The notes beneath the pieces are model-generated. The model saw nothing but the letters and a program-made list of their open reading frames with translations, did not search any database and was not told the origin of the DNA. Source: Ruegeria sp. YS9 (GTDB taxonomy: Bacteria > Pseudomonadota > Alphaproteobacteria > Rhodobacterales > Rhodobacteraceae). From it: DNA of 64,000 nt. Numbering within the stretch: the stretch's first letter is position 1; every line of letters begins with the position of its first letter. The translations under genes were made by a program, and so were the position numbers. The stretch spans positions 839,001 to 903,000 of the forward strand of contig NZ_CP102409.1 of assembly GCF_024628725.1 (NCBI RefSeq). The letters run 5' to 3'. This document shows positions 44,658 to 53,752 of this stretch, piece by piece.

Positions 44658-46637
44658 TCAAATCGCCTTCACTTCGGTCTCAGGCGAGATGGCCTTGAAG
44701 ATCTGGCGCACGTTGATCTTGGTCTGGTCGTCGGCAAAGCCTGTGTCCTTGAACACGATCCGCATGGGGGCGTGGCCTGCCAGCTCTTTGACGAGGTCCT
44801 CGGAAATACCATCGTCGAAACAGGCCATCAGGGCGGTGTCGGCTACGAAGAAGACGGTTTTGCCCTGAACCGTCTCGCGGCGGATGGGCAGGGTCAGGTC
44901 AACGCCCCAATCGAGCAGAACTTGGAACAGCAAATCCTCGGCCGTGCGGTCGGGTTTGATATTGTCCACGCGGGACAGCAGATCGGCCTGAGAGGTTTGA
45001 TCTGGTGTGTAGAACACATCGGCCATGTTGGAGCTGTCGATCTTGAGCACGCGGAAGCCGACATCCTTGTTCCAATCGGGGTGACATTCGCCTTCGAGGA
45101 TTTTCTGCCCCGCGCGGCGGATGCGTTCTTTGGTGATATCTGATATTTTTTGGAAGCCGGCCCGATATGTTTCGGTGTCTTCCGGGACGTCCTCTGGAAT
45201 CTGAACCGAAAGGCTGTTTAGGTTCAGGCCGCTTGCTGACCCGATATCCATCGTAAAATGAGCGGTTGTGCCTGATCCAGCAAAGAAATCCATCACTGTG
45301 TCGCCATCAGAAAGCGGCACAATAGAGGCCAACTCTTTCAAGAGGCGGAGCGGTTTCTTGCCGCTACGGAAATCAATTCCTCCTTCATGGCGGCAGTTTC
45401 CAAAGTCGGCTGCTAGATCGAGATAGGTGACAATTGGTTTTTGCTTCAAAGAGTCAGTCTCTAGTTTTCCAGAGGGAACGCCTTGGTAGTATTTTCCTTT
45501 GGTAGCGCCTTCTCTCTTCGGACCTGTGAAATATCGATAGTCCAGTTGATCGTCTCCGATACCCCAAACCTTGTAGAGTACGCCAAGACCATCATCTGCA
45601 GCACGTCCTCCTAGGTAGTCTCGAAAAAAACGGCCAGAAGAGTTTCCGTCAAGAATTGTTCCAGTAGCCCAAATTTCTTTCAATGCAGAGGCGCTTGGTT
45701 CGACTTTGTTTATTGAGAACGAACCCGGTTCAAATACGTCGACTCGTTTGCCGCCCAGTTCGATAGTCTGCGGTTCGCCAACTTCAGAGACGTTCCATTC
45801 AAATTTGTCGTAGCTGTAGTCTTCTGTTGGTTGAACCAACGAAACGTGTGCTCGTGACTTGGCGTATACAACGATATTTTCGACAACTTTTTGGAAGAGC
45901 ATATCCTCGACGAGCGTCTTACCCTCATATCTCACTTTGATGGTGTAAGTAGCTAAATGGTTCTCATGGCCAAAAACGTCGTCGCAGACCTTGGTCAAAT
46001 TCGAGAGTTCATTGTCGTCGATGCTTGCAAAGAAGACCCCGTCGTCTGCCAGAAAATTTCGAGCCAAACGAAGTCTTGGATAGATCATTGAAAGCCAGTC
46101 GGAATGGAATCTACCGTTGCTAGTCGGGTTGGAAACTAGCCGGTTTCCTTCACCGTCCGTTTGGTTCGAACGCTCGAAGTATTCGTCGGTTTGTTCCGCA
46201 AAATTGTCTCGATAAACGAAGTCCTTCCCGGTGTTATACGGCGGGTCGATGTAGATCATCTTGACCTTGCCCAGATAGGTCTCTTGCAGCAGCTTCAGCG
46301 CCTCTAGGTTGTCACCTTCGATGAACAGGTTCTGGGTGGTGTCGAAATCCACGCTTTCGTTGCGCGCGGGGCGCAGGGTTTTGGCGATGGGGGCGTTGGC
46401 GGTGATCAGCGCTTCGCGCTTGCCCGGCCAGTTCAGGTGATAGCGTTCCTGCGGCCCCTCGACGATGCTGTCGGACAGCTCTTGGCGCAGCTGGTCAAAA
46501 TCCACCGCCAGTCGCAGCTTGCCATCCTCGCCCGCCGCTTCGGTCACGCAGCTGGGGAACAGCGCGCGGATATTGGCGATGTTGTCCTGCGTCAGGTCAG
46601 GGCTGTGCATTTTCAGCTTTTCGATCTCGTTACTCAT
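44658..46637 (-). CDS. mod: Type III DNA methyltransferase, Mod subunit
   Basis: A 659-residue N6-adenine methyltransferase of the beta order: DPPY (131-134) comes before the SAM-binding [14 protein letters not shown] (about residue 445). The region between is the target recognition domain. That central region (about 45150-46230) is clearly more AT-rich than the rest: 26 of 60 G+C in 45901-45960 against 40 of 60 in 46381-46440. Specificity exchange by recombination is likely. It lies between the DUF4391 gene and res on the same strand. Confidence 0.92.
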   Translation of the reverse strand: MSNEIEKLKMHSPDLTQDNIANIRALFPSCVTEAAGEDGKLRLAVDFDQLRQELSDSIVEGPQERYHLNWPGKREALITANAPIAKTLRPARNESVDFDTTQNLFIEGDNLEALKLLQETYLGKVKMIYIDPPYNTGKDFVYRDNFAEQTDEYFERSNQTDGEGNRLVSNPTSNGRFHSDWLSMIYPRLRLARNFLADDGVFFASIDDNELSNLTKVCDDVFGHENHLATYTIKVRYEGKTLVEDMLFQKVVENIVVYAKSRAHVSLVQPTEDYSYDKFEWNVSEVGEPQTIELGGKRVDVFEPGSFSINKVEPSASALKEIWATGTILDGNSSGRFFRDYLGGRAADDGLGVLYKVWGIGDDQLDYRYFTGPKREGATKGKYYQGVPSGKLETDSLKQKPIVTYLDLAADFGNCRHEGGIDFRSGKKPLRLLKELASIVPLSDGDTVMDFFAGSGTTAHFTMDIGSASGLNLNSLSVQIPEDVPEDTETYRAGFQKISDITKERIRRAGQKILEGECHPDWNKDVGFRVLKIDSSNMADVFYTPDQTSQADLLSRVDNIKPDRTAEDLLFQVLLDWGVDLTLPIRRETVQGKTVFFVADTALMACFDDGISEDLVKELAGHAPMRIVFKDTGFADDQTKINVRQIFKAISPETEVKAI

Positions 46638-46649
46638 TTCTTCCCCTGC

Positions 46650-47318
46650 CTATTCCGGCTTTTTCAGATGCTCGAAGTCCGCCTGCGCCTCACGCAGTTG
46701 ACTGTGCAGTGTCATTTTGATGTTGAATTGCGTCTCGCGTTTCAACCTGGATTTCAGCTGGCTGATCTCACGCTCTTTGGTTTTGAGGGCGTGCGTCCGG
46801 TCCATCCGCGCGCTCAAGGATTCCGCCGTTTGCGGCACAATCGGCATGAGCGCCGTCAGGATCTGTTCATAAAGCACGCCAAGGTTCAGCGCCACTGGCA
46901 ATAGGCTGCGGGGCGTGTCGATGGGAAGCCAGTCCGAGCGCAGATAGTCCGAGAGCACCCATTTGGCCGCGTCCGCCTCTGACGGGCGTTTGTGGGCGGC
47001 GGCGATCTGGATCTGGCCGTCCTGTTCCAGTTCGAACAGGATCGGAAAGGGGATGGCGCGGTCGATGGCTTTAAGCACGTCGTCTTGCACCGCGCTCGAT
47101 TTCAGCGTGACGCGGAAGACCTGTATCTCTGGCACGGATTTGGTGGCAGGCAGGTTGATCGTTTCCGGGGCCAGCTTGGCGCGCCATGTGATCTGGTCAA
47201 CTTGGGCGACGAATTTGTCCTTGAGCGTTGTGGTGGCCTGGACGCGGTCATAGATCCGCGTCTTGGGCACGACGCGCTTCAGGAGCGTTGATTTGGGGTA
47301 GTCGTAGAGCGCAGTCAT
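46650..47318 (-). CDS. DUF4391 protein of the type III system
   Basis: A 222-residue protein. The N-terminus MTALYDYPKSTLLKRVVPK and QVDQITWRAKLAPETINLP match DUF4391, a family repeatedly found next to helicase and type III modification genes. The C-terminal 60 residues are strongly charged and helical (ALKTKEREISQLKSRLKRE), likely a coiled coil. Function unknown; it may bridge the helicase and methylase. Its start overlaps the helicase stop as ATGA. Confidence 0.8.
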   Translation of the reverse strand: MTALYDYPKSTLLKRVVPKTRIYDRVQATTTLKDKFVAQVDQITWRAKLAPETINLPATKSVPEIQVFRVTLKSSAVQDDVLKAIDRAIPFPILFELEQDGQIQIAAAHKRPSEADAAKWVLSDYLRSDWLPIDTPRSLLPVALNLGVLYEQILTALMPIVPQTAESLSARMDRTHALKTKEREISQLKSRLKRETQFNIKMTLHSQLREAQADFEHLKKPE

Positions 47319-50300
47319 GCGGGATCCCTCACGATGATGAAGGCGAGCAGTTCAAAGTCATCGAGACCGGCGATGGTGTGGGTCAGCGCGGTGGTGTGGC
47401 CACCGGAAAAGAGGCTGTCGAGGTCACGCTCTTCCTTCACCTCGATCATGGATTTGATCGCGTCGCTGAGCAGTTCGGAATACTTGCCCATCTCACGCCC
47501 GTCGCGGGTTTCGGAGTTGAAGGCGTCGCAGAGCGCCTTGATCGGTTTGTCCAGACCTTTGCTGCTGGAGCGGATCAGGTCGAGCAGGCGCTTCACCTCG
47601 GTATGGTCGGCGATGACGTTCGCGTCGTTGTCGAGGTAAATCAGGTAGTAGGGGTGCAGCCGGTTCTGCTGGTTGACGTTCACATCAGGGTGGATGTTGC
47701 GCAGAGCGAAGATCACACCAGGCTGCAAGCCTTTTGCGGGGTTGGACGGGACGATGGCGTGCAGGCCTTTTGGTTGGCCCGCCAGATCGCCATGTTCCTT
47801 GGTGTAGTTCAGGAGGTCCATACGGAAGTCGTTCAGGCCCAGGTCTGTGATGGAAACGCCGGTTTTGACGTCTTCGAGCTCGATCACTTCTTCCTGCAGG
47901 CGCTGTAACTGGTCCTTGCGATAGGCGACGTCACTGCTTTTCGCCGTCAGCACGTTGTCTTCGCCGGTGCCAGTGAGGTCGACGATGTGCATCCGGTTTT
48001 CGACCCGTTCCTTGAGGTTGATGTACTCGTCGAGCGAGATGTCGGGCCAGTAGTTGACCAGCTGAATGGCGGTGTTGGGCGAGCCGATCCGGTCAACCCG
48101 GCCAAAGCGCTGCACGATGCGAACCGGGTTCCAGTGGATGTCGTAGTTGATCAGGTAGTCGCAATCCTGAAGGTTTTGCCCTTCGGAAATGCAGTCTGTT
48201 CCGATCAAGATATCCAGCTCATCTGGCACCTCCGGCATGATCAGCGCCTTCTCTTTCGCCCTGGGGGCAAAAAGGGTCAGAACCGACTGGAAGTCATAGT
48301 GAGGCTTCAAGGTCGTCTTGGGGTTCCCTGAGCCCGTGACGATGCCTGTCTCGGAGCCCATCGCGCCTTTGAGGGTGGGCGCGACGTGGCGATAAAGATA
48401 TTCGGCGGTATCCGCGTAGGCGGTAAAGATCAGAACCTTGCGATTGCCTGGATTCAAAGGCGACGCCATCTTTTTCGTGATGACGTCGATAAGGTGCTGG
48501 AGCTTAGCATCCTCTCCAACGCCAACCTTGTTCATCTCGGTCAAGAGGCCTTGAATGATCTCACGGTCGCCGCCCAAGTCAGCTTTCCACGTCGGGATAT
48601 CCATATCAGCGAGGTCGATTTGGATCTTCTTGCCGATTGTGAATTCGCCAAGTCCCGACAGGTCGTCATCGTCGGTATCCAAGTTGTCCACGTCATTGAA
48701 GACGTCTTCGATCCTGCCATTGCCGCCACTCGCCTCGAACCGGTCGATGGCCTCCAGCATCGCGCCGATGTTTCGGTCAAGCGCGCCAAGTGTGAGACGG
48801 AATGCCTCTACTGAGCTTTCAAGGCGCTTTAGAAGGTTCGTCGTCATCAGCGCTTGCAGGCTGCGCTCGCGATCGGCCTGGCGCAACGTACCTTTGGAGC
48901 CTTCTGTCTTGGTGTCGTAGAGCTCTTCATATTTTCTAAGGCGGCTCGGTTGGATGTAGTTCACCGGTGCGTAGACAGCCATTTTTAGAAGGGATAGGTC
49001 GCTGTAAATCTCGTCAAATCCCACGACATCTTCGCGGAACGTGATCGGGAGGTGATGGGAAATTGGCTTCTTACGCTCGGGGAATTGCCCGATGTCGGCA
49101 GTGTCGTAGAATTGCTCAATATGCTTACGAGAACGCGCAATTGTCACCGAATCCAGGAGCTCAAAGAAATCAAGATCCAGCGCTCTAAGAATGGATTGCG
49201 CCGTGCGTTCCGCTGGAGGGAGCTCCGACCAAGTATTGAAAGCGGTTTGAGCCTTCCGGAAAATCTCTTCAACACTGGATTTGGTCTTTAGGTTTCGGCT
49301 CAAAGTGTCCGAATGCCCCTCGTATGCCAATGCGAGCTGGTTGCGTAGGTCGGTGAACCTGTTGTTAACGGGGGTCGCGGAAAGCATCAGAACTTTTGTC
49401 TTCACGCCGGATCTGATGACCTTGTTCATCAGCTTCTGGTACCGAGTTTCCCGATCTTTGTAGACGTCGTTGTTTCGGAAGTTGTGAGACTCATCGATGA
49501 CGACCAGATCATAATTGCCCCAATTGACCCGATCGAGCGGGATGCCCAGAGACTCGCCGGATGTTCTGGAAAGGTCAGTGTGGCAGAGGACATCGTAGTT
49601 AAAGCGGTCGGCCGCAAACAGGTTTGTCTTGAGGTTCGTGTTGTAGTTCCGCCAATTGTCAGCAAGCTTTTTTGGGCAGAGAACCAGAACAGATTTGTTC
49701 CTTAGTTCATAATATTTGACTACCGCGAGCGCAGTGAAGGTCTTTCCCAAGCCGACGCTGTCCGCAAGGATGCAGCCGTTATAGGTTTCCAGCTTGTTAA
49801 TTACCCCAGTTGCAGCGTCTCGTTGATAGTTGAACAGCTTGTTCCAGACGAGGCTGTCCAGGTACCCTGTTTGGTCATTGGGCAGTACATCCTCATCGAC
49901 CTCCTCAAGGAACTCCCTGAAGATGTTGTACAGGATCAGGAAGTAAATCCTTTGCGGCGAATTCTCCTGGTAAACGGCCTCAATGTGCTGAAGGACTTGA
50001 TCCGTCACATCTTGAACGTTTGCGGGGTTGGCCCAAACCTGATCAAACAACGAAAGATAAGTTTTTGCCGAAAGGTCGTCCTCGAAGGCATGCGTGAAAT
50101 TCGAAACAGCGTTGCCAGGCTGGTAGCCCAAATCAACGGCGGAAAATCCACTGATAGGCGAGAAAACCTTGTTTCCCTTGCGCGCTTCGATGGTCGCGAA
50201 TTGCTGCATCGGGGCGTCAGTAGCGTTGGATTTAAAGGTGGCTTTCCTCCGGATCCAGTCTGCGCACTGTTTTGCAATGGCCTTTTGAGTTAATTTGTTC

Positions 50301-50647
50301 CGAAGATGAATCTCAAATTCTGTGCCGTAAAGAGCGGTTTCCCTGAGCTGTTTCGGGATAAAGAACTCTCGTTTCTCTTTCCTTGAACGCCCGAGAGCTT
50401 CGTTCGGAATAAACGTCGGATCTGTCAGTATGAACTCGAGCTCTTTGACGCTTTCCAGTTCATTCCGCAGTGCTTCATATGCAAAGATTGAGAAGCAACT
50501 GGCCGCCACCCGGATTTTCGCACCTGCTTCGGACCCCGCTTTCAGCTCATCTCCCAAGAGGACAGAAATGTTGTCGATGATTTTCAAAAGATTGCCCTGA
50601 ATTCGAACGGTTTTTTGTAAACGTATCGCGTAACGGCCTGTGTTCAC
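47315..50647 (-). CDS. SNF2-type helicase with PLD-like N-terminus
   Basis: A 1110-residue protein. Residues 1-200 look like the phospholipase-D-like domain of a family of phage-defence helicases (FSIFAYEALRNELESVKELE; HLRNKLTQKAIAKQCADWI). Then follows an SF2/SNF2 motor: Walker A DSVGLGKTF (296-304), DESH (385-388), LMLSATPVNNRFTDLRNQL, and C-terminal IGTDCISEGQNLQ and QRFGRVDRIGS. Start is GTG at 50647. It heads the operon with DUF4391, mod and res. The 5' two thirds of the gene (about 48.5-50.6 kb) appear lower in GC than the 3' part. DNA surveillance or translocation is the likely role. Confidence 0.85.
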   Translation of the reverse strand: MNTGRYAIRLQKTVRIQGNLLKIIDNISVLLGDELKAGSEAGAKIRVAASCFSIFAYEALRNELESVKELEFILTDPTFIPNEALGRSRKEKREFFIPKQLRETALYGTEFEIHLRNKLTQKAIAKQCADWIRRKATFKSNATDAPMQQFATIEARKGNKVFSPISGFSAVDLGYQPGNAVSNFTHAFEDDLSAKTYLSLFDQVWANPANVQDVTDQVLQHIEAVYQENSPQRIYFLILYNIFREFLEEVDEDVLPNDQTGYLDSLVWNKLFNYQRDAATGVINKLETYNGCILADSVGLGKTFTALAVVKYYELRNKSVLVLCPKKLADNWRNYNTNLKTNLFAADRFNYDVLCHTDLSRTSGESLGIPLDRVNWGNYDLVVIDESHNFRNNDVYKDRETRYQKLMNKVIRSGVKTKVLMLSATPVNNRFTDLRNQLALAYEGHSDTLSRNLKTKSSVEEIFRKAQTAFNTWSELPPAERTAQSILRALDLDFFELLDSVTIARSRKHIEQFYDTADIGQFPERKKPISHHLPITFREDVVGFDEIYSDLSLLKMAVYAPVNYIQPSRLRKYEELYDTKTEGSKGTLRQADRERSLQALMTTNLLKRLESSVEAFRLTLGALDRNIGAMLEAIDRFEASGGNGRIEDVFNDVDNLDTDDDDLSGLGEFTIGKKIQIDLADMDIPTWKADLGGDREIIQGLLTEMNKVGVGEDAKLQHLIDVITKKMASPLNPGNRKVLIFTAYADTAEYLYRHVAPTLKGAMGSETGIVTGSGNPKTTLKPHYDFQSVLTLFAPRAKEKALIMPEVPDELDILIGTDCISEGQNLQDCDYLINYDIHWNPVRIVQRFGRVDRIGSPNTAIQLVNYWPDISLDEYINLKERVENRMHIVDLTGTGEDNVLTAKSSDVAYRKDQLQRLQEEVIELEDVKTGVSITDLGLNDFRMDLLNYTKEHGDLAGQPKGLHAIVPSNPAKGLQPGVIFALRNIHPDVNVNQQNRLHPYYLIYLDNDANVIADHTEVKRLLDLIRSSSKGLDKPIKALCDAFNSETRDGREMGKYSELLSDAIKSMIEVKEERDLDSLFSGGHTTALTHTIAGLDDFELLAFIIVRDPA

Positions 50648-51181
50648 AGCCCAAATTCAACCTATGTACACGGATTATCTTTCGGATCATCGCCAAGGCT
50701 GTTTGACGATCAGAAGTGCCGCAACAGGTCGTTGCGACACGCCAAGCTGATGTTCGTCTTGTTTCGAGCCCACGCCTAATCGCGCGGGCAACATCTCCCA
50801 GTAGACTGCACCGAGGCTCAACGGGCCGTTGGCCCGCTCACCCCGGTCCAGGCATCATTCCTTTTGTTTGGTCCGCCCAACATCCCTGACCGTGGCGGTC
50901 AACCTTAGTCCATCCCCAAAATCAGCCACCAATTTCCCCTGTCTCACAGGCGAGCCATTCCTCGCGCGGCAAATTGGCGTCCGATTTTGACGCAGACATT
51001 TTCTTCGCAAATGTGGCCGATTGACAGCCCCGTTCAGGGCCGTGGGTCGGGCTTTGCCCTCTCCCACTCTGTTCCGCCGAATACATGCGTATTCGGTCAG
51101 ATCAGGTGGCCGAGGCGCAGCCCATCGGCGGAAAGGGGGCGCGAAGCCTCACCCGCGTCACTTTGATCGAGGAGGCCACAA
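50648..51181 (+). repeat. Non-coding leader upstream of ardC, copy 1 of a duplicated element
   Basis: A 534-base region without a gene. From the left it holds the GTG-proximal start of the helicase gene, a hairpin CGGGCC-GTT-GGCCCG (50822-50836), TTGGTCCGCCCAACATCCCTG (50868-50888), a block from about 51037 to 51117 with the perfect hairpin CCGAATAC-ATGC-GTATTCGG (51077-51096), CAGCCCATCGGCGGAAAGGG, and finally GGAGGCCACAAATGGC over the ardC start. All these blocks recur in the same order at 52738-53030. A conserved regulatory leader is the simplest reading; a single-strand promoter is a tempting one. Confidence 0.7.
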
Positions 51182-52060
51182 ATGGCACCAAAGTTTGATG
51201 TTTATGCCCATGTCACCGACACCATTATTGCAGAGATCGAGGCGGGCACGCCGCCATGGCGCAAACCGTGGACAGGAAGCGCGTCCGGCGTTGCCCTGCC
51301 GATCCGACACAACGGGGAGGAGTATCGCGGAATTAACGTCCTGATGCTCTGGGTCATGGCGGCCAAGCATGGTTATGTGTCCAGCCGCTGGATGACCTAC
51401 AAGCAGGCTCAGGAGCTGGGTGGACAGGTCCGCAAAGGTGAAACGTCGTCGACCGTGGTCAAATACGGGACGTTCACCCGAGAGAACGAGCAGGGCATTG
51501 AGGAAGAACTGCCCTATGCGCGCGCATACCGCGTGTTCAATGCCGATCAGATCGAAGGTTTGCCGGAGGAGTACTATATCCGGCCCGAGGCCCCGCGCGA
51601 TCTTGGGACGGCGGAAGATCCAGCGCTTGAGGCGTTTTTCAGCCGAACGGGGGCGGAGATCCTCACCAGCGACGACCCACGCGCTTATTACAGCCCCGCC
51701 AAAGATCACATCCACATGCCGCCGATTGCCACGTTTCACTATGCGTCACGCTATTATGGGACATTGGCGCATGAGTTGATCCATTGGACTGGCAGCGAAA
51801 AGCGGCTGGAGCGGATCAAGAAATTTGCGAACCGCGAGGCCTATGCCTTTGAAGAGTTGGTGGCGGAAATCGGGGCTTGTTTCCTTGGGGCTCAGATTGG
51901 CGTTCCACCGGAGTTTGACCAAAGCGCCGCCTATGTCGAAGGGTGGTTGAAAGCGCTCAAAGAGGACAAACGGGCGATTTTTCGCGCGGCGTCCGAGGCG
52001 CAGAAGGCCGCCGATTTTGTCCTAGCAGCCGCTGATCAAGAGAAAGCGACCGCAGCATGA
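51182..52060 (+). CDS. ardC: ArdC-type anti-restriction protein with zincin domain
   Basis: A 292-residue protein. The N-terminal half is an ssDNA-binding ArdC_N/DUF1738-type domain (FDVYAHVTDTIIAEIEAGTP; GEEYRGINVLMLWVMA). The C-terminal half is a zincin metallopeptidase with HELIH (197-201) and a downstream glutamate in EELVAEIGA as the third ligand. ArdC proteins protect incoming plasmid DNA from restriction. GGAGG lies six bases before the ATG. It sits between the oriT-like site and a resident type III system, a fitting place for a leading-region gene. Confidence 0.88.
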   Translation: MAPKFDVYAHVTDTIIAEIEAGTPPWRKPWTGSASGVALPIRHNGEEYRGINVLMLWVMAAKHGYVSSRWMTYKQAQELGGQVRKGETSSTVVKYGTFTRENEQGIEEELPYARAYRVFNADQIEGLPEEYYIRPEAPRDLGTAEDPALEAFFSRTGAEILTSDDPRAYYSPAKDHIHMPPIATFHYASRYYGTLAHELIHWTGSEKRLERIKKFANREAYAFEELVAEIGACFLGAQIGVPPEFDQSAAYVEGWLKALKEDKRAIFRAASEAQKAADFVLAAADQEKATAA

Positions 52061-52236
52061 GCGGCCGCGCAATCCTGCCCCAGATGACGTATCGCAAATG
52101 CGGCACGTCAAACCCGGTGATCTTTCTCGCGCCGGTCATCGTGAAAGTCAGTGGCACCTGTATTTGCTTGGATTGCGCAGAGGCGCGCAATTGGCTGGAT
52201 CCGGACGGAAACTTGAAGGCCGGTGTTGAACTTTGA
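52057..52236 (+). CDS. Small cysteine-containing protein, 59 aa
   Basis: The ATG overlaps the ardC stop as ATGA and encodes 59 residues starting MSGRAILPQMTYRKCGTSNP and containing SGTCICLDCAEARNWLDPDG. The cysteines (one early, three in CxCxxC) suggest metal binding. I recall similar tiny genes after ardC in Roseobacter elements, but no function is known. Co-translation with ardC is likely. Confidence 0.65.
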   Translation: MSGRAILPQMTYRKCGTSNPVIFLAPVIVKVSGTCICLDCAEARNWLDPDGNLKAGVEL

Positions 52237-52361
52237 GCACCTGCGGCCCGCCTCATGTGGCGGGGCGCGAGGTCAAACTCAACGCGGTTCTTTTGAGCAT
52301 TGTGGGGTTTCCCTCTCGGTCGTAAGGTGCCGAAAAATATGATTTTCAGAAGGAATTCCAG

Positions 52362-52613
52362 ATGCCTCTTTTTTCACGGTTCGGCGCAAAGAAGAACCCT
52401 TCGGATCACCCAATGTTTGAAAGACTTCGCGAGCTGCTCTCCGATGAACAATGTGACCATTATTTTGTGATGGCGCTTTTCTCAGACAAAGTTCAGGTGC
52501 CCCTGTCTCATGGATTAAAGGTTCAGGAAGCGCTCTCATTGGCAAGAGAGATTTCGAAAGCCACCGGCGTCACTGCAGAAAAGCTATACGAAGACATACA
52601 AGAACAAAGCTGA
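52362..52613 (+). CDS. Small hypothetical protein, 83 aa
   Basis: An 83-residue soluble, mostly helical protein (MPLFSRFGAKKNPSDHPMFE; GLKVQEALSLAREISKATGV). AAGGA precedes the ATG with good spacing. It resembles no family I know. GC appears lower than in ardC, suggesting a separate origin. A strong hairpin follows 24 bases after the stop. Confidence 0.6.
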   Translation: MPLFSRFGAKKNPSDHPMFERLRELLSDEQCDHYFVMALFSDKVQVPLSHGLKVQEALSLAREISKATGVTAEKLYEDIQEQS

Positions 52614-52637
52614 TCTCCAGACAGGCTTAGAAATTGT

Positions 52638-52661
52638 GGCCCGTGCTGCTGCGCACGGGCC
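52638..52661. terminator. Strong hairpin after the 83-aa gene
   Basis: A perfect 9-base stem GGCCCGTGC / GCACGGGCC with a 6-base loop lies just downstream of the 83-aa gene, at the head of the second leader copy. No T-run follows. It could terminate transcription or be part of the leader structure. Confidence 0.45.
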
Positions 52662-52737
52662 GCCCTGAGAAACGGACTGTGCGGAGGATCGACTGGCTTT
52701 CAGCCCGCTCACCTCCTTCAGGCTTCTTTCAATTTGA

Positions 52738-53025
52738 TTGGTCCGCCCAACATCCCTGTCGTGTCCCGTCAATGGGCAAGCGCCGCGCGGGCGCGTCGTC
52801 AAAGCCTGCAACCCGTGTCCTCGCGCGGGGCGCGCTGCGGGCCGCACCAGTTGCGGGCTTTGACCCATTGACTGGCCGCGCCAGGGGCGTGGGTCGGGCT
52901 TTGCCCCCCACCCACTCTGTTCCGCCGAATACATGCGTATTCGGTCAGATCAGATTGGCCGGTGTGCAGCCCATCGGCGGAAGGGGAGCCAAGCCCCGAC
53001 CGCAGCACCCAAAAGGAGGCCACAA
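52738..53025 (+). repeat. Non-coding leader, copy 2 of the duplicated element
   Basis: This copy repeats the blocks of the ardC leader: TTGGTCCGCCCAACATCCCTG (52738-52758), then from about 52886 a GTGGGTCGGGCTTTGCCC block, the identical hairpin CCGAATAC-ATGC-GTATTCGG (52925-52944), CAGCCCATCGGCGGAA, and GGAGGCCACAAATGGC over the next start codon. The middle part differs from copy 1 in sequence. The preserved elements are the flanks and the hairpin, which argues for selection on structure. Confidence 0.7.
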
Positions 53026-53331
53026 ATGGCTCACAAATATCAGCCCCCGAAATTCTGGACCTGCGACTGTGATCGCACTACCGGCGGTCACATCATCGAC
53101 GGGCTCTATAGCACCTGCGTCTATTGCGGAAAGCATCGGCACGAGCTGAAAGAGATCGTTGTTCCGTCAGGTTTGGGCGGTGTGTTCTGCGTCGAGATCC
53201 TCAGCGTCGAGGGCGATTGCGCCAAGGTGAAGGTGGCCAAGAGCTCGAACGGCTTTGACGCGCTGCCGCCCTTCACTGTGCCGTTCAAAGACATCGCCCC
53301 GCGTTGGAAGCACAAGGCGGGAGAAATCTGA
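53026..53331 (+). CDS. Small zinc-finger-like protein, 101 aa
   Basis: A 101-residue protein starting MAHKYQPPKFWTCDCDRTTG, with CDC and later CVYCGKHRHEL, a plausible zinc site (Cys and His pairs). The C-terminal half is a beta-rich domain (VFCVEILSVEGDCAKVKVAK). The start is fixed by AGGAGG and by the conserved leader running into it. Function is unknown. It overlaps the next gene by one base. Confidence 0.65.
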   Translation: MAHKYQPPKFWTCDCDRTTGGHIIDGLYSTCVYCGKHRHELKEIVVPSGLGGVFCVEILSVEGDCAKVKVAKSSNGFDALPPFTVPFKDIAPRWKHKAGEI

Positions 53332-53534
53332 TGACCCCAGACTATCGCAGCGATGATTTCGCGACCGCGCGTCTGGAAGATACCGTCAGCTTGCGAAGCG
53401 CCGCCAGAGAGGCGCGCGCCACGCTTTACGCGGTGTTGAACCGGCTGGAGCTGAACGATCTGGACGGCGAAGAACAGCCTTTTATCGACGATTGTCTTGG
53501 GGCTCTCGCAATCCTTGAGGAGGCGTTGCGATGA
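53331..53534 (+). CDS. Small helical hypothetical protein, 67 aa
   Basis: Starts at the ATG that overlaps the previous stop (TGATG) and encodes 67 acidic, helical residues (LRSAAREARATLYAVLNRLE). Coupled on both sides by short overlaps, so it is part of a small operon run by leader copy 2. No known family. Confidence 0.6.
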   Translation: MTPDYRSDDFATARLEDTVSLRSAAREARATLYAVLNRLELNDLDGEEQPFIDDCLGALAILEEALR

Positions 53535-53752
53535 CGGCGGAAGAAATCAAAGCAGCAGTGGACGCGGGCAACCGCGTTCACTTCACGGTTTGGGGCGAGT
53601 TGTCGGCATCGGCTTGGTGGTGGGGAGGGTTCTTGTGCTCCTTAATCCTCTGCTCCAGTCGAGACGGAAAACTCGAAACCTCAGCTGCAAACCTAATCGA
53701 TTTTGGGATTTTGGGTCGCACCTCGCCTTTTTTGTCAGAGGCGGCACATTGA
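53531..53752 (+). pseudogene. Truncated small gene, 5' part only
   Basis: The first 20 residues, MTAEEIKAAVDAGNRVHFTV, look like the start of a small conserved plasmid protein (typically continuing with a tryptophan- and tyrosine-rich body). After about 53590 the sequence changes to lower GC and the frame continues only by chance to 53752. The gene thus seems cut by an inserted segment that carries a minus-strand reading frame. The ATG overlaps the preceding stop as ATGA. Confidence 0.5.

Noticed and set aside
38788..50647. BREX or DISARM system
   Set aside because: No PglZ, BrxC/PglY, BrxL or Drm-type genes are visible; the methylase and nuclease are canonical type III Mod and Res.
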